This document shows positions 1-8,932 of a DNA stretch of 64,000 nt, piece by piece. The notes beneath the pieces were generated by a model. That model made no database searches and had not been told where the DNA came from. It was given only the letters and a program-made list of their open reading frames with translations. The position numbers and the translations under genes were made by a program. Position 1 is the first letter of the stretch. Each line of letters opens with the position of its first letter. This stretch comes from JADJEI01 sp035328465 (GTDB lineage Bacteria; Bacteroidota; Ignavibacteria; Ignavibacteriales; Ignavibacteriaceae), in contig DAOLIQ010000002.1 in the NCBI GenBank assembly GCA_035328465.1, forward strand, positions 1 through 64,000, written 5' to 3'.

Positions 1-67
1 TCGGTTTGTATTTATTCTCAATTCCTTTTAAGTTTTCAGCCATAAATTAATTCTTTCTAATAAATAC

Positions 68-72
68 GGAGG
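68..72 (+). promoter_or_regulatory. Shine-Dalgarno site of pntAA
   Basis: A GGAGG core lies five bases before the GTG at 78. It decides the start: the ATG at 76-78 is followed directly by TGA, so only the GTG frame gives the transhydrogenase protein. The rest of 1-67 shows no gene that I can recognise. Confidence 0.75.
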
Positions 73-77
73 AAAAT

Positions 78-1223
78 GTGATTATAGCTGTTCCCAAAGA
101 AATTCTCCCCGGCGAAAATCGAGTAGCCGCTGTCCCCGATGTCATTTCCAAATTAATCAAATCAGGTTTCGAAGTTTTAATTGAAAAAGATGCAGGATTT
201 AATGCTGGCTTCACTGATGAAAATTATGTTAAACACGGTGCAAAAATTATTTCTAATATTTCAGAATTATATTCTTCAGCTGATATAGTTCTGAAAGTTC
301 AAAGACCGATCGACCATCCTTCTGCCGGTAAACACGAACTTGACCTAATGAAAGCTGGCACTTTGCTGATAACTTTTTTATATCCTCTTTTTCATTTTGA
401 TCTTGCAAAAAAATGTGCAGAAAAAGGCATCAACGTTATTTCGATGGATATGATTCCACGAACAACTCTCGCTCAAAAAATGGATGCACTTAGTTCACAG
501 GCGAACCTTGCAGGTTATAAAAGTGTGTTAATGGCTGCTAATGAGCTAAGAAAAATTTTTCCGTTAATGATGACTGCAGCCGGTACAATTTCACCTGCAA
601 AAGTTGTGATTATGGGTGCTGGTGTTGCAGGACTTCAAGCGCTTGGAACTGCAAAAAGGCTTGGTGCTGTAGTCGAGGTTTCTGATATCCGACCTGCCGT
701 GAAAGAAGAAGTTCAAAGCCTTGGAGGAAAATTTATCGAAGTTGAAACTGATGAAAACATGCAGGATGCCGGTGGTTATGCAAAAGAAGCTTCACCTGAA
801 TTTTTAAAAAAGCAGAAAGAAGTAATATTTAAACATGTTACCGAAGCAGATATTGTAATAACGACTGCTTTAATTCCAGGAAAGAAATCTCCAGTACTTG
901 TAACTGAAGAGATGGTTAAAAATATGCGTCCCGGTAGCGTTGTGCTTGACATGGCAACTGAATTTGGAGGTAACTGCGAAATAAGTGAGAAGGGAAAAAC
1001 TGTGAAAAAATATGGTGTCACAATTATAGGTGAACCTAATATCCCCAGCCTTGTTGCCACTCATGCAAGTGAAATGTACTCTAAAAATATATTAAGTTTA
1101 CTTGGATACATTAGTAAAGATGGAAAGATTGATTTAAAACTTGATGATGAAATTGTTAAAGGCTGCCTCATCACAAATAATAAAGAAGTCGTTAATCAAA
1201 GGGTTAAAGACCTGATCAAATAA
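78..1223 (+). CDS. pntAA: NAD(P) transhydrogenase subunit alpha 1 (NAD(H)-binding)
   Basis: Soluble NAD(H)-binding domain of the proton-translocating transhydrogenase, which transfers hydride from NADH to NADP+ using the proton gradient. The N-terminus (IIAVPKEILPGENRVA) and the Rossmann motif GAGVAGLQALG at about residues 180-190 are family signatures, followed by the acidic VSDIR strand that selects NAD over NADP. The length of 381 residues fits the separate alpha-1 subunit found when PntA is split. The start is GTG with a strong ribosome site. It is followed at 30 bases by pntAB and then pntB, so the three form one operon. Assignment is firm. Confidence 0.95.
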   Translation: MIIAVPKEILPGENRVAAVPDVISKLIKSGFEVLIEKDAGFNAGFTDENYVKHGAKIISNISELYSSADIVLKVQRPIDHPSAGKHELDLMKAGTLLITFLYPLFHFDLAKKCAEKGINVISMDMIPRTTLAQKMDALSSQANLAGYKSVLMAANELRKIFPLMMTAAGTISPAKVVIMGAGVAGLQALGTAKRLGAVVEVSDIRPAVKEEVQSLGGKFIEVETDENMQDAGGYAKEASPEFLKKQKEVIFKHVTEADIVITTALIPGKKSPVLVTEEMVKNMRPGSVVLDMATEFGGNCEISEKGKTVKKYGVTIIGEPNIPSLVATHASEMYSKNILSLLGYISKDGKIDLKLDDEIVKGCLITNNKEVVNQRVKDLIK

Positions 1224-1253
1224 AGAAAATTATTATCAATAAAAGGAATTAAT

Positions 1254-1586
1254 ATGGTAGAATTTATTTCAACACATCTGAATGAATTTATTTTTCTGAT
1301 GCATATCTATGTTTTTATGCTTGCAATTTTTGTCGGCTTTGAACTGATCACAAAAGTTCCGCCCACTCTGCATACGCCTTTGATGTCCGGTTCAAATGCA
1401 ATTTCCGGGATTACAATTGTCGGGGCACTGTTAAGTGCAGGCTTAAAAGAATTCACGATCAGTACCATACTTGGTCTTGTTGCGGTTATCTTTGCGATGA
1501 TAAATGTTGTCGGAGGATTTTTAGTTACTGATCGAATGCTTAAAATGTTTAAAAAGCCGTCTCGATCCGGCTCTGACGGAAAGTGA
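1254..1586 (+). CDS. pntAB: NAD(P) transhydrogenase subunit alpha 2 (membrane)
   Basis: Small membrane subunit of the transhydrogenase, equal to the C-terminal membrane part of one-piece PntA. The 110 residues hold about three hydrophobic helices. The segment GFELITKVPPTLHTPLMSGSNAISG (about residues 26-50) is the conserved core that lines the proton path. It lies between pntAA (30 bases upstream) and pntB (8 bases downstream), as in other split-type operons. The three-gene form (alpha-1, alpha-2, beta) is known from Rhodospirillum and many other bacteria. Confidence 0.95.
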   Translation: MVEFISTHLNEFIFLMHIYVFMLAIFVGFELITKVPPTLHTPLMSGSNAISGITIVGALLSAGLKEFTISTILGLVAVIFAMINVVGGFLVTDRMLKMFKKPSRSGSDGK

Positions 1587-1594
1587 GATGAAAA

Positions 1595-3007
1595 ATGTTT
1601 ATAGCAATTGAAATAACTTATCTGGTTTCTTCTATCCTTTTTATTTTTGGAATAAAATTTTTAGGCTCACCAAAAACTGCACGTAAAGGAAATCTTTATG
1701 CAGCAATCGGTATGCTGATGGCAATTGTAGCCACTCTGCTTGATCAAAACGTTCTAACTTATGAGTGGATTATTATTGGAGTGATTATCGGCTCATTAAT
1801 AGGTACAATTCTCGCTATTAAAGTTCCGATGACAGGTATGCCGCAAATGGTTGGAATGTTAAATGGATTCGGCGGCGGCGCTTCTACTCTGGTTGCACTT
1901 GCGGAATATTATAAACTAAATCCTAATTATCCCGTAGAAACTGGTGCGGCTTTCATTCTTCCGATTGATCAGGGTGTGGCAATTATTCTCAGCTTGTTAA
2001 TCGGAGGCGTTACTTTCACTGGTTCAATGATTGCATTCGGAAAACTTCAGGGATTAGTTTCCGGTAAAGTAATTAAATATCCCATGCAGCATCCTTTCAA
2101 TCTTTTACTTTTGCTTGCTGTTATTGCCGGTGGGGTTTACGTTGTAATGAATCCCTCAGCGATGGACATTGTTTTAATAATCACTTTTGCTTCACTGCTG
2201 CTCGGTGTGCTGCTTGTGCTTCCAATTGGCGGAGCCGATATGCCTGTGGCGATTTCGCTGCTAAACTCTTATTCGGGTCTTGCCGGCTCAACTACCGGAT
2301 TTGTGCTTGGAAATAATGAATTGATAATCGCTGGAGCTTTAGTTGGGGCATCGGGAATTATTCTAACATTAATTATGTGCCGTGGTATGAATCGCTCGTT
2401 GATGAATGTTGTAATGGGAGGGTGGGCTTCTGCAGGATCCGGCGGGACAGGAGCTTCCACAACTTCGATTAAAGGCGATGTTAAATCTATCGATTCTGAA
2501 GAACTTGCAATGCTGCTTGATTCTGTTGGCAGTGTAATAATTGTTCCTGGTTACGGAATGGCTGTTGCACAAGCTCAGCACGCAGTTCGTGATTTAGTTA
2601 ATGTTTTGGAAAAGAAGGGTATTAAAGTTCGTTTTGCAATTCATCCTGTTGCAGGAAGAATGCCCGGACACATGAATGTTTTGCTTGCAGAGGCTCAGGT
2701 TTCTTACGACAAACTTTTTGCAATGGAAGATATTAACGATGATTTTCCAAACACGGATGTTGTAATTGTAATTGGTGCCAATGATGTTGTGAATCCTGCC
2801 GCACGACACGACCAAAACAGTCCAATTTTTGGAATGCCTATACTGAATGTTGATTATGCTAAAACCGTAATAATCAACAAACGCTCGCTTAATGTTGGTT
2901 ACGCTGGAATTGAGAATGAATTATTCTTCAATCCAAATTCACTCATGTTTTTTGGCGATGCTAAAGATGCAATTACTAAGCTTGTTAATGAGATTAAAAA
3001 TCTTTAG
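1595..3007 (+). CDS. pntB: NAD(P) transhydrogenase subunit beta
   Basis: Beta subunit: an N-terminal membrane domain of about eight helices followed by the NADP(H)-binding domain. The GYGMAVAQAQHAVRDL loop at about residues 319-334 and the following HPVAGRMPGHMNVLLAEA segment are the NADP-site signatures, and IGANDVVNPAA is also present near the C-terminus. The 470-residue length is normal. It is the last gene of the pnt operon, and a hairpin terminator follows 20 bases after the stop. With complex I and an NAD(P)HX repair enzyme in the same window it fits a cell that balances NADH and NADPH pools, although these genes are in separate units. Confidence 0.95.
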   Translation: MFIAIEITYLVSSILFIFGIKFLGSPKTARKGNLYAAIGMLMAIVATLLDQNVLTYEWIIIGVIIGSLIGTILAIKVPMTGMPQMVGMLNGFGGGASTLVALAEYYKLNPNYPVETGAAFILPIDQGVAIILSLLIGGVTFTGSMIAFGKLQGLVSGKVIKYPMQHPFNLLLLLAVIAGGVYVVMNPSAMDIVLIITFASLLLGVLLVLPIGGADMPVAISLLNSYSGLAGSTTGFVLGNNELIIAGALVGASGIILTLIMCRGMNRSLMNVVMGGWASAGSGGTGASTTSIKGDVKSIDSEELAMLLDSVGSVIIVPGYGMAVAQAQHAVRDLVNVLEKKGIKVRFAIHPVAGRMPGHMNVLLAEAQVSYDKLFAMEDINDDFPNTDVVIVIGANDVVNPAARHDQNSPIFGMPILNVDYAKTVIINKRSLNVGYAGIENELFFNPNSLMFFGDAKDAITKLVNEIKNL

Positions 3008-3026
3008 ACTTTAAAATTTTTAAACG

Positions 3027-3066
3027 GGCTGTTCATAAATAAATATTTGAACAGCCTGATTTTTTA
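3027..3066 (+). terminator. Rho-independent terminator after pntB
   Basis: Inverted repeat GGCTGTTCA (3027-3035) and TGAACAGCC (3048-3056), nine perfect pairs with a 12-base loop, followed by a T-rich run at 3060-3067. It closes the pnt operon. The remaining bases to the next start at 3165 show no other clear feature. Confidence 0.8.
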
Positions 3067-3164
3067 TTGTTCATAAAAAAAATTGAAAAACTTCTAATTA
3101 AACTTCAACAAATAATTCCATCCCATTTTTGTAACTTATATTATTATTTTTATTAAAAGGAAAA

Positions 3165-3989
3165 ATGAATAAACTGCTTTTAATCTTATTAACACTGCTT
3201 GGTTTTAATAGTATTTTATTATCTCAGGAAGAAAACCTTGTCGAAGTTTTTTTAATAGATGCCTACGTAAAACTTGAAGTACCGGATAGATTCATCCTCT
3301 CTTTCTTTACAAGCGAGGAAGTAAAATCAAAAGTATTAATTAATGATGAGTTTGAGTTTGTTGTATCCGATATGTTCTCTGATAAGGTCACTGCGAGCAT
3401 TGATATTTCAAATATGAAATTTAAAAACAAGACTGTACCGTTTGTTATTATTACAGAAGATCAGTCAGGGAAAATCGAACGAAGTGAAGTTTACGATTTT
3501 GAACTTCCGTTTGAACCAAAGATTGAAAACGAATCTAATTTTCTTTTGCTCTGCTTATTTGGTGGAGTAGTCTTTGCAGTTCCCAACCCTGTTTTTGTTA
3601 TAGACGGCGATCAAAATTATTTTAGTTTAACAAAAGAAATTCCACTTATTACATTTCGTTCAAAGGGATTTAATTACCCTTCCGGATATTTAGGTATTGA
3701 ATACTCATATATTTTTAATGCTGAGAACCGGAAATATTTTCGATTCGGTTACAAGCATTTTTTTGAAGTTAAACCGTTCGAATATATTTCGCCCGGGATG
3801 AATTTTACAACGAATTTTGATGGGTACAATGGTATTAGCCCTGAGTTTTCAATTGGACTTTTTGAAATTGAAAATACATTTACCATCTATACCCGTTATC
3901 GTTACAATCTAAAACCCGGAAGTTCTTCAAAGGCTTTTCATGAATTTTCCATTGGATTGTATTCAAGCTTCTTTTCTTTTTACTACTAA
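3165..3989 (+). CDS. secreted envelope protein, unknown function
   Basis: I do not recognise this family. The N-terminus (NKLLLILLTLLGFNSILLSQ) is a signal peptide with likely cleavage near residue 20. The first half is mixed. The second half (about residues 165-274) has alternating aromatic and polar residues typical of outer-membrane beta strands and ends in a run rich in F and Y, as beta-barrel proteins do. A hydrophobic stretch (LLLCLFGGVVFAVPNPVFVI, about residues 126-145) could be a further strand or a membrane segment. AAAAGG lies just upstream of the ATG. It precedes a TonB-dependent receptor by 86 bases, so an outer-membrane role is likely but inferred. Confidence 0.6.
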   Translation: MNKLLLILLTLLGFNSILLSQEENLVEVFLIDAYVKLEVPDRFILSFFTSEEVKSKVLINDEFEFVVSDMFSDKVTASIDISNMKFKNKTVPFVIITEDQSGKIERSEVYDFELPFEPKIENESNFLLLCLFGGVVFAVPNPVFVIDGDQNYFSLTKEIPLITFRSKGFNYPSGYLGIEYSYIFNAENRKYFRFGYKHFFEVKPFEYISPGMNFTTNFDGYNGISPEFSIGLFEIENTFTIYTRYRYNLKPGSSSKAFHEFSIGLYSSFFSFYY

Positions 3990-4075
3990 GTTGTGATTTC
4001 CATCTTAAGTGTTGATTTTAAGGATCATTTTTTCTGTAAAAATGTTTTAGGTTTGATAAAAACATTTATGGAATT

Positions 4076-6610
4076 ATGTACCTAACCAAAAGTTTAATTT
4101 TTTTATTTTTTTATGCTTCAATAACGTTCGCGCAGACTGGAAGTTTAATTGGTAAAATCACCGATGGATCAATGCCCATACCTTCTGCTAATGTAATATT
4201 ACTCGAAACTTCAATCGGAACTGCTTGTGATGAAGAAGGCTCTTATCAAATTAAAAATATCCCTGTTGGAAAATATCAGATTAGATACAGTGCTGTTGGA
4301 TATTTAACCCAAACAATTCCAATTGAGATATTTCCAAATAAAACGGTTGAACTAAATGTTAAATTGAGTTCAGTTGCAATTGAAGTTCAAACCGTGGAAG
4401 TAACCGGGCAAAAGCAGCAGGAGCAGCGCGACACACGTACAAGCTTTCTTGATTTAAACCCGCGAAATGCAAAAATACTTCCCGGTGCGAGTGAAGATGT
4501 CTTTAGAACTTTGCAGTCATTACCGGGAATACTTGCTCCAAATGATTTTTCATCACAATTGATAGTTAGGGGGAGTGGTCCCGATCAAAATTTAATTATA
4601 ATGGATGACATCGAGATCTTTAATCCGTATAGGCTGTATGGAGTTATTAGTATGTTTAATCCCGATGCTGTTTCGGATGTAAATCTTATTTCCGGAGGAT
4701 TCCCCGCAAAGTATGGAGATAGGTTATCAGCAGTGCTCGATGTGACAAACAAGGAGGGTACAACAAAAAAATATTTAAGCGGAAGTATAAATGCCTCAAT
4801 TGTTGATGCGAATGTTGTTCTCGAAGGGAAAAATCCTTTCGACTTAAAAGGAAGCTGGCTTATAAATTCCCGAAGAACTTATTATGATTTAATCATTGAA
4901 CCATTTGTAAAAAATACTGGATTGGTAGATGAAAATGTTTCCTTCCCAAATTTTTATGATTTTCAGGCAAAGATAGTTATTGGTCCTTACAACGGACATA
5001 AAATCTTACTCAATGGAATTTATTCGAGGGATGGGGTAAATGTTGTCAGCCCTGATAACCGAAAAACAGCAGACAGTATCGGAGTTTTTAATGTGACAAA
5101 GAATGATATACTTGGAGCTGCGTGGCACTACACTCCAAACAAATATTTTTTTAATAAATTAATTCTTTCCTGGTATAATAATGCCGGCAATACAGATTTT
5201 GATTCTCAGGTCCTTGACCCTTCTTTAAATAGAAAAGAGTTCGAGAATACAATAGCTGATACACTTTCACCCTATCTTCTTAATTTCGGTTTCAAGGCTG
5301 ATTTTGGATATAAGAAATATTCGATTGATGATAAGTTTACTTTTCTATGGGGTGATCATATTTTAGAAGCAGGGGCAGGGGCAGATTTTATGCAAACCAT
5401 TCTTACATTTAAGTTTATTATTGATCCTGAGCTTGCTGCAATCTTTGCTGCAAATCCTCAATTCAGAGCTGTGCTAAGTGACCTGGTAGATGTAAAAAAT
5501 TACAACCGTTACAGAACCTACATTCAGAATAATTTTAAACTGAGTGATAAATTTTTCTTTCAACCCGGTTTACGATTTGATTATTATGAAATATTGAACA
5601 AACCATATCTTGCCCCTCGCTTATCTTTTTCTTATGCTTTAGATGAAATTACAACTCTGCGCGCTGTGTGGGGAGTGTATTATCAATCACCGGGTTATGA
5701 AAAATTAAGAGATCGAAATGTACTGTTCGATTTAAATGATATTTATACAAATGCTCTGAATGCTGAACGTGCAATCCATTATGTCGCCGGTATCGAACGC
5801 TGGTTAACCCCCGAATGGAGTTTGAAACTTGAAGGTTACTACAAAGATTTTAACGATCTCTACATTCAAAAATTGGTTACAGGTAACTCTTTTTTTACCG
5901 AAGAAATTCCAGGAAGAAATCTCAAAATCAAATCCGGCTGGACACGCCCCGTGGTAATTAAAGGAGATTCATTAACTCAGATTCCAATCAACGGCGCAGT
6001 TGGTGAATCCTATGGATTTGAAGTATTGCTTTCAAAAAAAAATATTATGAATGAATCTAAATTCTCAGGCTGGGTTTCATACTCACTCGCTTTTGCAAAC
6101 ACTTTTGAGTATGGAGAAAAATTACCATTCAGATTTGATCAGAGACATACAATTAATATTGTCCTGAACTATTCTATTGCCTCATGGATGGATATTGGTT
6201 TGCGCTGGCAGTACGGAAGCGGATTTCCATATTCTGAACCGATTGGAATAAAACCCCGCATCATACTTGTTGATGATAATTTGGATGGCATTCCTGAAAC
6301 TCCAGTTATTGCTACACGCTTTAATTCTTCACTGCCAGAAAATGAGCAGGAAATTATTTACGATATCGATTATGGCGGAAATAAATTAAACGCCCGTAAA
6401 CCTCCTTACCATCGCCTCGATGTTCGATTAAATTTTTTTGCTGATTATTGGGGACTTGATTGGATATTCTATCTTGATGTCATTAATGCTTATAATCGTT
6501 CCAATGTTTTGAATTATGATTATTTTATTAACGACGATTTAAAACTTGATCGTGAAGCGACAAACATGTTTCCAATTCTGCCAACACTTGGATTTAGTGT
6601 AAAGTTCTGA
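4076..6610 (+). CDS. TonB-dependent receptor with carboxypeptidase-regulatory-like domain
   Basis: Outer-membrane active transporter of 844 residues. In order: signal peptide (1-19), a CarboxypepD_reg-like beta-sandwich (about 22-107, GSLIGKITDGSMPIPSANV), a plug domain (about 120-230, with LPGILAPNDFSSQLIVRGSGPDQ and ISGGFPAKYGDRLSAVLDV), then a beta-barrel ending in LGFSVKF with a terminal phenylalanine. This is the layout of many Bacteroidota receptors. No SusD-like partner is adjacent, so a glycan-uptake role is not supported and the substrate cannot be named. A possible -10 box TAGGTTTG lies at 4048-4055, but no matching upstream element is seen. No Shine-Dalgarno site is evident. Energy would come from TonB proteins such as those at 22901-24357. 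Confidence 0.85.
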   Translation: MYLTKSLIFLFFYASITFAQTGSLIGKITDGSMPIPSANVILLETSIGTACDEEGSYQIKNIPVGKYQIRYSAVGYLTQTIPIEIFPNKTVELNVKLSSVAIEVQTVEVTGQKQQEQRDTRTSFLDLNPRNAKILPGASEDVFRTLQSLPGILAPNDFSSQLIVRGSGPDQNLIIMDDIEIFNPYRLYGVISMFNPDAVSDVNLISGGFPAKYGDRLSAVLDVTNKEGTTKKYLSGSINASIVDANVVLEGKNPFDLKGSWLINSRRTYYDLIIEPFVKNTGLVDENVSFPNFYDFQAKIVIGPYNGHKILLNGIYSRDGVNVVSPDNRKTADSIGVFNVTKNDILGAAWHYTPNKYFFNKLILSWYNNAGNTDFDSQVLDPSLNRKEFENTIADTLSPYLLNFGFKADFGYKKYSIDDKFTFLWGDHILEAGAGADFMQTILTFKFIIDPELAAIFAANPQFRAVLSDLVDVKNYNRYRTYIQNNFKLSDKFFFQPGLRFDYYEILNKPYLAPRLSFSYALDEITTLRAVWGVYYQSPGYEKLRDRNVLFDLNDIYTNALNAERAIHYVAGIERWLTPEWSLKLEGYYKDFNDLYIQKLVTGNSFFTEEIPGRNLKIKSGWTRPVVIKGDSLTQIPINGAVGESYGFEVLLSKKNIMNESKFSGWVSYSLAFANTFEYGEKLPFRFDQRHTINIVLNYSIASWMDIGLRWQYGSGFPYSEPIGIKPRIILVDDNLDGIPETPVIATRFNSSLPENEQEIIYDIDYGGNKLNARKPPYHRLDVRLNFFADYWGLDWIFYLDVINAYNRSNVLNYDYFINDDLKLDREATNMFPILPTLGFSVKF

Positions 6611-6637
6611 TAAATTTTAAATAATATCTTAAAAGTG

Positions 6638-7474
6638 ATGAAAAAAAATATCTTACTTTGGGTTATATCTTTTATACTAACATTATTATTAGCATATTAT
6701 CAAAGAGTCACCGGCCCTACTTATCCTATTTCCGGGTCAGTTCTGATTGACAATAGAGAAATAGACTATAGGTTTGACCGCACACATGGTGGGGAGAACG
6801 ATCACGTAGTCTCATTCAACATTGGCAGTCAAAATTTTACCGGGAATTTATTGTGGAAGCATTACAAATTAAATGAAGACTGGAACGAGATTCCGATGAT
6901 TAACAATAATGGTGTTCTTACTGCTTCATTACCGCATCAGCCTCCTGCTGGTAAATTAGTCTATAAGATTGTTTTGGGTAATTCGAAAAATAAATTCCAG
7001 GTCCCGATAGATGAACCAGTAGTAATCAGATTTAAAGGAGAAGTGCCTTTATCTGTTTTGATAATACATATCATATTAATTTTTCTTTCGATGTTATTTT
7101 CTACCCGGACCGGTCTGGAAATATTTAGTGAGAATGGTTCCTATAAAAAGTTAACTTTGTTTACAATAATATTTTTTATACTTGGAGGTTTTGTTTTGGG
7201 ACCTATAGTTCAGAAGTATGCTTTCGGAGAATATTGGACTGGTTTTCCATTCGGTACTGACTTGACAGACAATAAAGTACTCCTTGCATTTTTAGCCTGG
7301 CTCCCCGCACTTTTTTTAATATCAAAAAATAAAAATCCCAAAAAGTGGATTATCTTTGCCGCAGTTTTTATGTTCATTGTGTTCCTGATTCCACATAGTT
7401 TGTTCGGCTCCGAATTAGACTACAATCAAAGTAACAAAAAGAATATCGAGAAAGTAAACTCCATCGAAAAATAA
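6638..7474 (+). CDS. membrane protein, unknown function
   Basis: I cannot assign a family. The protein has an N-terminal membrane helix (about residues 5-22), a region of about 110 residues that looks like an extracytoplasmic beta domain (DRTHGGENDHVVSFNIGSQ), and three or four further hydrophobic helices in the C-terminal half. A GTG at 6635 directly before the ATG at 6638 is an alternative start. The stop codon overlaps the start of xseA (TAATG), so the two are probably translated from one message. A role linked to the upstream TonB receptor is possible but unsupported. Confidence 0.6.
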   Translation: MKKNILLWVISFILTLLLAYYQRVTGPTYPISGSVLIDNREIDYRFDRTHGGENDHVVSFNIGSQNFTGNLLWKHYKLNEDWNEIPMINNNGVLTASLPHQPPAGKLVYKIVLGNSKNKFQVPIDEPVVIRFKGEVPLSVLIIHIILIFLSMLFSTRTGLEIFSENGSYKKLTLFTIIFFILGGFVLGPIVQKYAFGEYWTGFPFGTDLTDNKVLLAFLAWLPALFLISKNKNPKKWIIFAAVFMFIVFLIPHSLFGSELDYNQSNKKNIEKVNSIEK

Positions 7475-8652
7475 TGTTGCAAAGTGAAATTCTAACTGTT
7501 AGTCAGCTAACGCAGGAAATAAAATCAGTAATCGAAGAAAATTTTTTACAGGTTGCTGTGGTGGGTGAACTGTCCAATTTCAAATCGCACGTATCGGGCC
7601 ACTGGTATTTCAATTTGAAGGATGCGAATGCAGTAATAAATTGTACTATGTGGAAAGGGATTAATAGTTCCGTTTATTTCACGCCGCAGGATGGCATGAA
7701 AGTAATCGTTACCGGAAGGGTCACTGTTTATCCACCGCGGGGGAATTATCAGATTGATGTGCGCTCTATGAAACCTGCCGGGGTGGGTGAACTTCAAATT
7801 GCTTTTGAACAATTGAAGCAAAAATTAGCAGAGGAAGGATTATTCAATGAAGGACGAAAAAGAAGTATCCCGCAATTTCCCCAAAGAATAGGAATTGTTA
7901 CCGCCATCGATGGTGCTGCTTTAAAAGACATGATAAACATTGCAAGCAGAAGATATCCATTAACAGAATTGGTAATTGCACCTTCGAAAGTTCAAGGTGC
8001 CGGTGCTGCTGAATCAATCGCCGCGGGGATAAAATTATTGAATACCAAAAAGAAAATAGATTTGATAATCGTTGCAAGGGGCGGCGGATCAATTGAGGAT
8101 TTGTGGGCATTTAATGAGGAAATTGTTGCGCGAGCAATTTTCAATTCACGACTTCCGGTGATCAGTGGGGTGGGGCACGAAATAGATTTTACAATTGCAG
8201 ATTTTGTTGCTGATCTTCGAGCACCAACCCCCTCGGCTGCAATGGAATTAGTTACACCTGATGTTAAGGATATATCTTTATTCTTGAAAGAAACAGAAAA
8301 AAAATATTATGAAACGATAGAAGATAAAATCTTAGTTTTGCGCGAAAATATTTATTCAATATTTAATTCATATTCATTTCAGATTCCAATGAACTTGGTT
8401 CGTCAAAAATATCAGGAGAGCGATCATATCCTTTATAAATTATTTCAAGTGTTGGATAAAAAAATATTAGCCCAAAAGAATAAGTTAGCATTGTTAAAAA
8501 ATACTATTGCGGCTTTTGATATTCAGAAATCGTTAAAAAGAGGTTTTGTTTTAGTAAGCCAGGATTCTAAATTTATAACTCGATACGCAGAATTTAATAG
8601 GAAGAAAAAATCGATTCTAAATTTTTTTGATGGTAAGGTCGAAATCCAATAA
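7474..8652 (+). CDS. xseA: exodeoxyribonuclease VII large subunit
   Basis: Catalytic subunit of exonuclease VII, which degrades single-stranded DNA into oligonucleotides. The N-terminal OB fold (about residues 1-100, including NFKSHVSGHWYFNLKDANA) binds DNA. The catalytic core carries VARGGGSIEDLWAFNEE and SGVGHEIDFTIADFVADLRA, followed by the conserved TPSAAMELV. The C-terminal part is coiled-coil-rich and binds XseB. At 392 residues it is shorter than the E. coli enzyme but within the family range. xseB follows after 29 bases, then dxs, an arrangement seen in many bacteria. Confidence 0.95.
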   Translation: MLQSEILTVSQLTQEIKSVIEENFLQVAVVGELSNFKSHVSGHWYFNLKDANAVINCTMWKGINSSVYFTPQDGMKVIVTGRVTVYPPRGNYQIDVRSMKPAGVGELQIAFEQLKQKLAEEGLFNEGRKRSIPQFPQRIGIVTAIDGAALKDMINIASRRYPLTELVIAPSKVQGAGAAESIAAGIKLLNTKKKIDLIIVARGGGSIEDLWAFNEEIVARAIFNSRLPVISGVGHEIDFTIADFVADLRAPTPSAAMELVTPDVKDISLFLKETEKKYYETIEDKILVLRENIYSIFNSYSFQIPMNLVRQKYQESDHILYKLFQVLDKKILAQKNKLALLKNTIAAFDIQKSLKRGFVLVSQDSKFITRYAEFNRKKKSILNFFDGKVEIQ

Positions 8653-8681
8653 AATTACTTCTGATTATCTTATTTTTAAAT

Positions 8682-8900
8682 ATGAGTAAAAAATCAATTT
8701 ATAATACTTTCGATGCAAAACTGAAGCGTCTTGAAGAAATTTCTGTTCAGCTCGAAAATGAAGAAACTACTTTAGAAGAATCTTTGCAATTATTTGAAGA
8801 AGGCGTACAGCTTTCTAAAGAATGTCAAGAAACTTTGAACCATGCGGAATTAAAAATAACCGAGTTGAAAAATAATCTCTCTGATAACCCGCATGAATAA
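8682..8900 (+). CDS. xseB: exodeoxyribonuclease VII small subunit
   Basis: A 72-residue helical protein that binds XseA in several copies. The pattern FDAKLKRLEEISVQLENEE, then TLEESLQLFEEGVQLSKECQETLNHAE, is the classic XseB signature of two helices. It lies between xseA and dxs in the same orientation and with short gaps, so it is read as part of the xseA-xseB-dxs operon. Confidence 0.93.
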   Translation: MSKKSIYNTFDAKLKRLEEISVQLENEETTLEESLQLFEEGVQLSKECQETLNHAELKITELKNNLSDNPHE

Positions 8901-8932
8901 GAACTTGAAAATTAGTCTGGAGCTTCAATTGA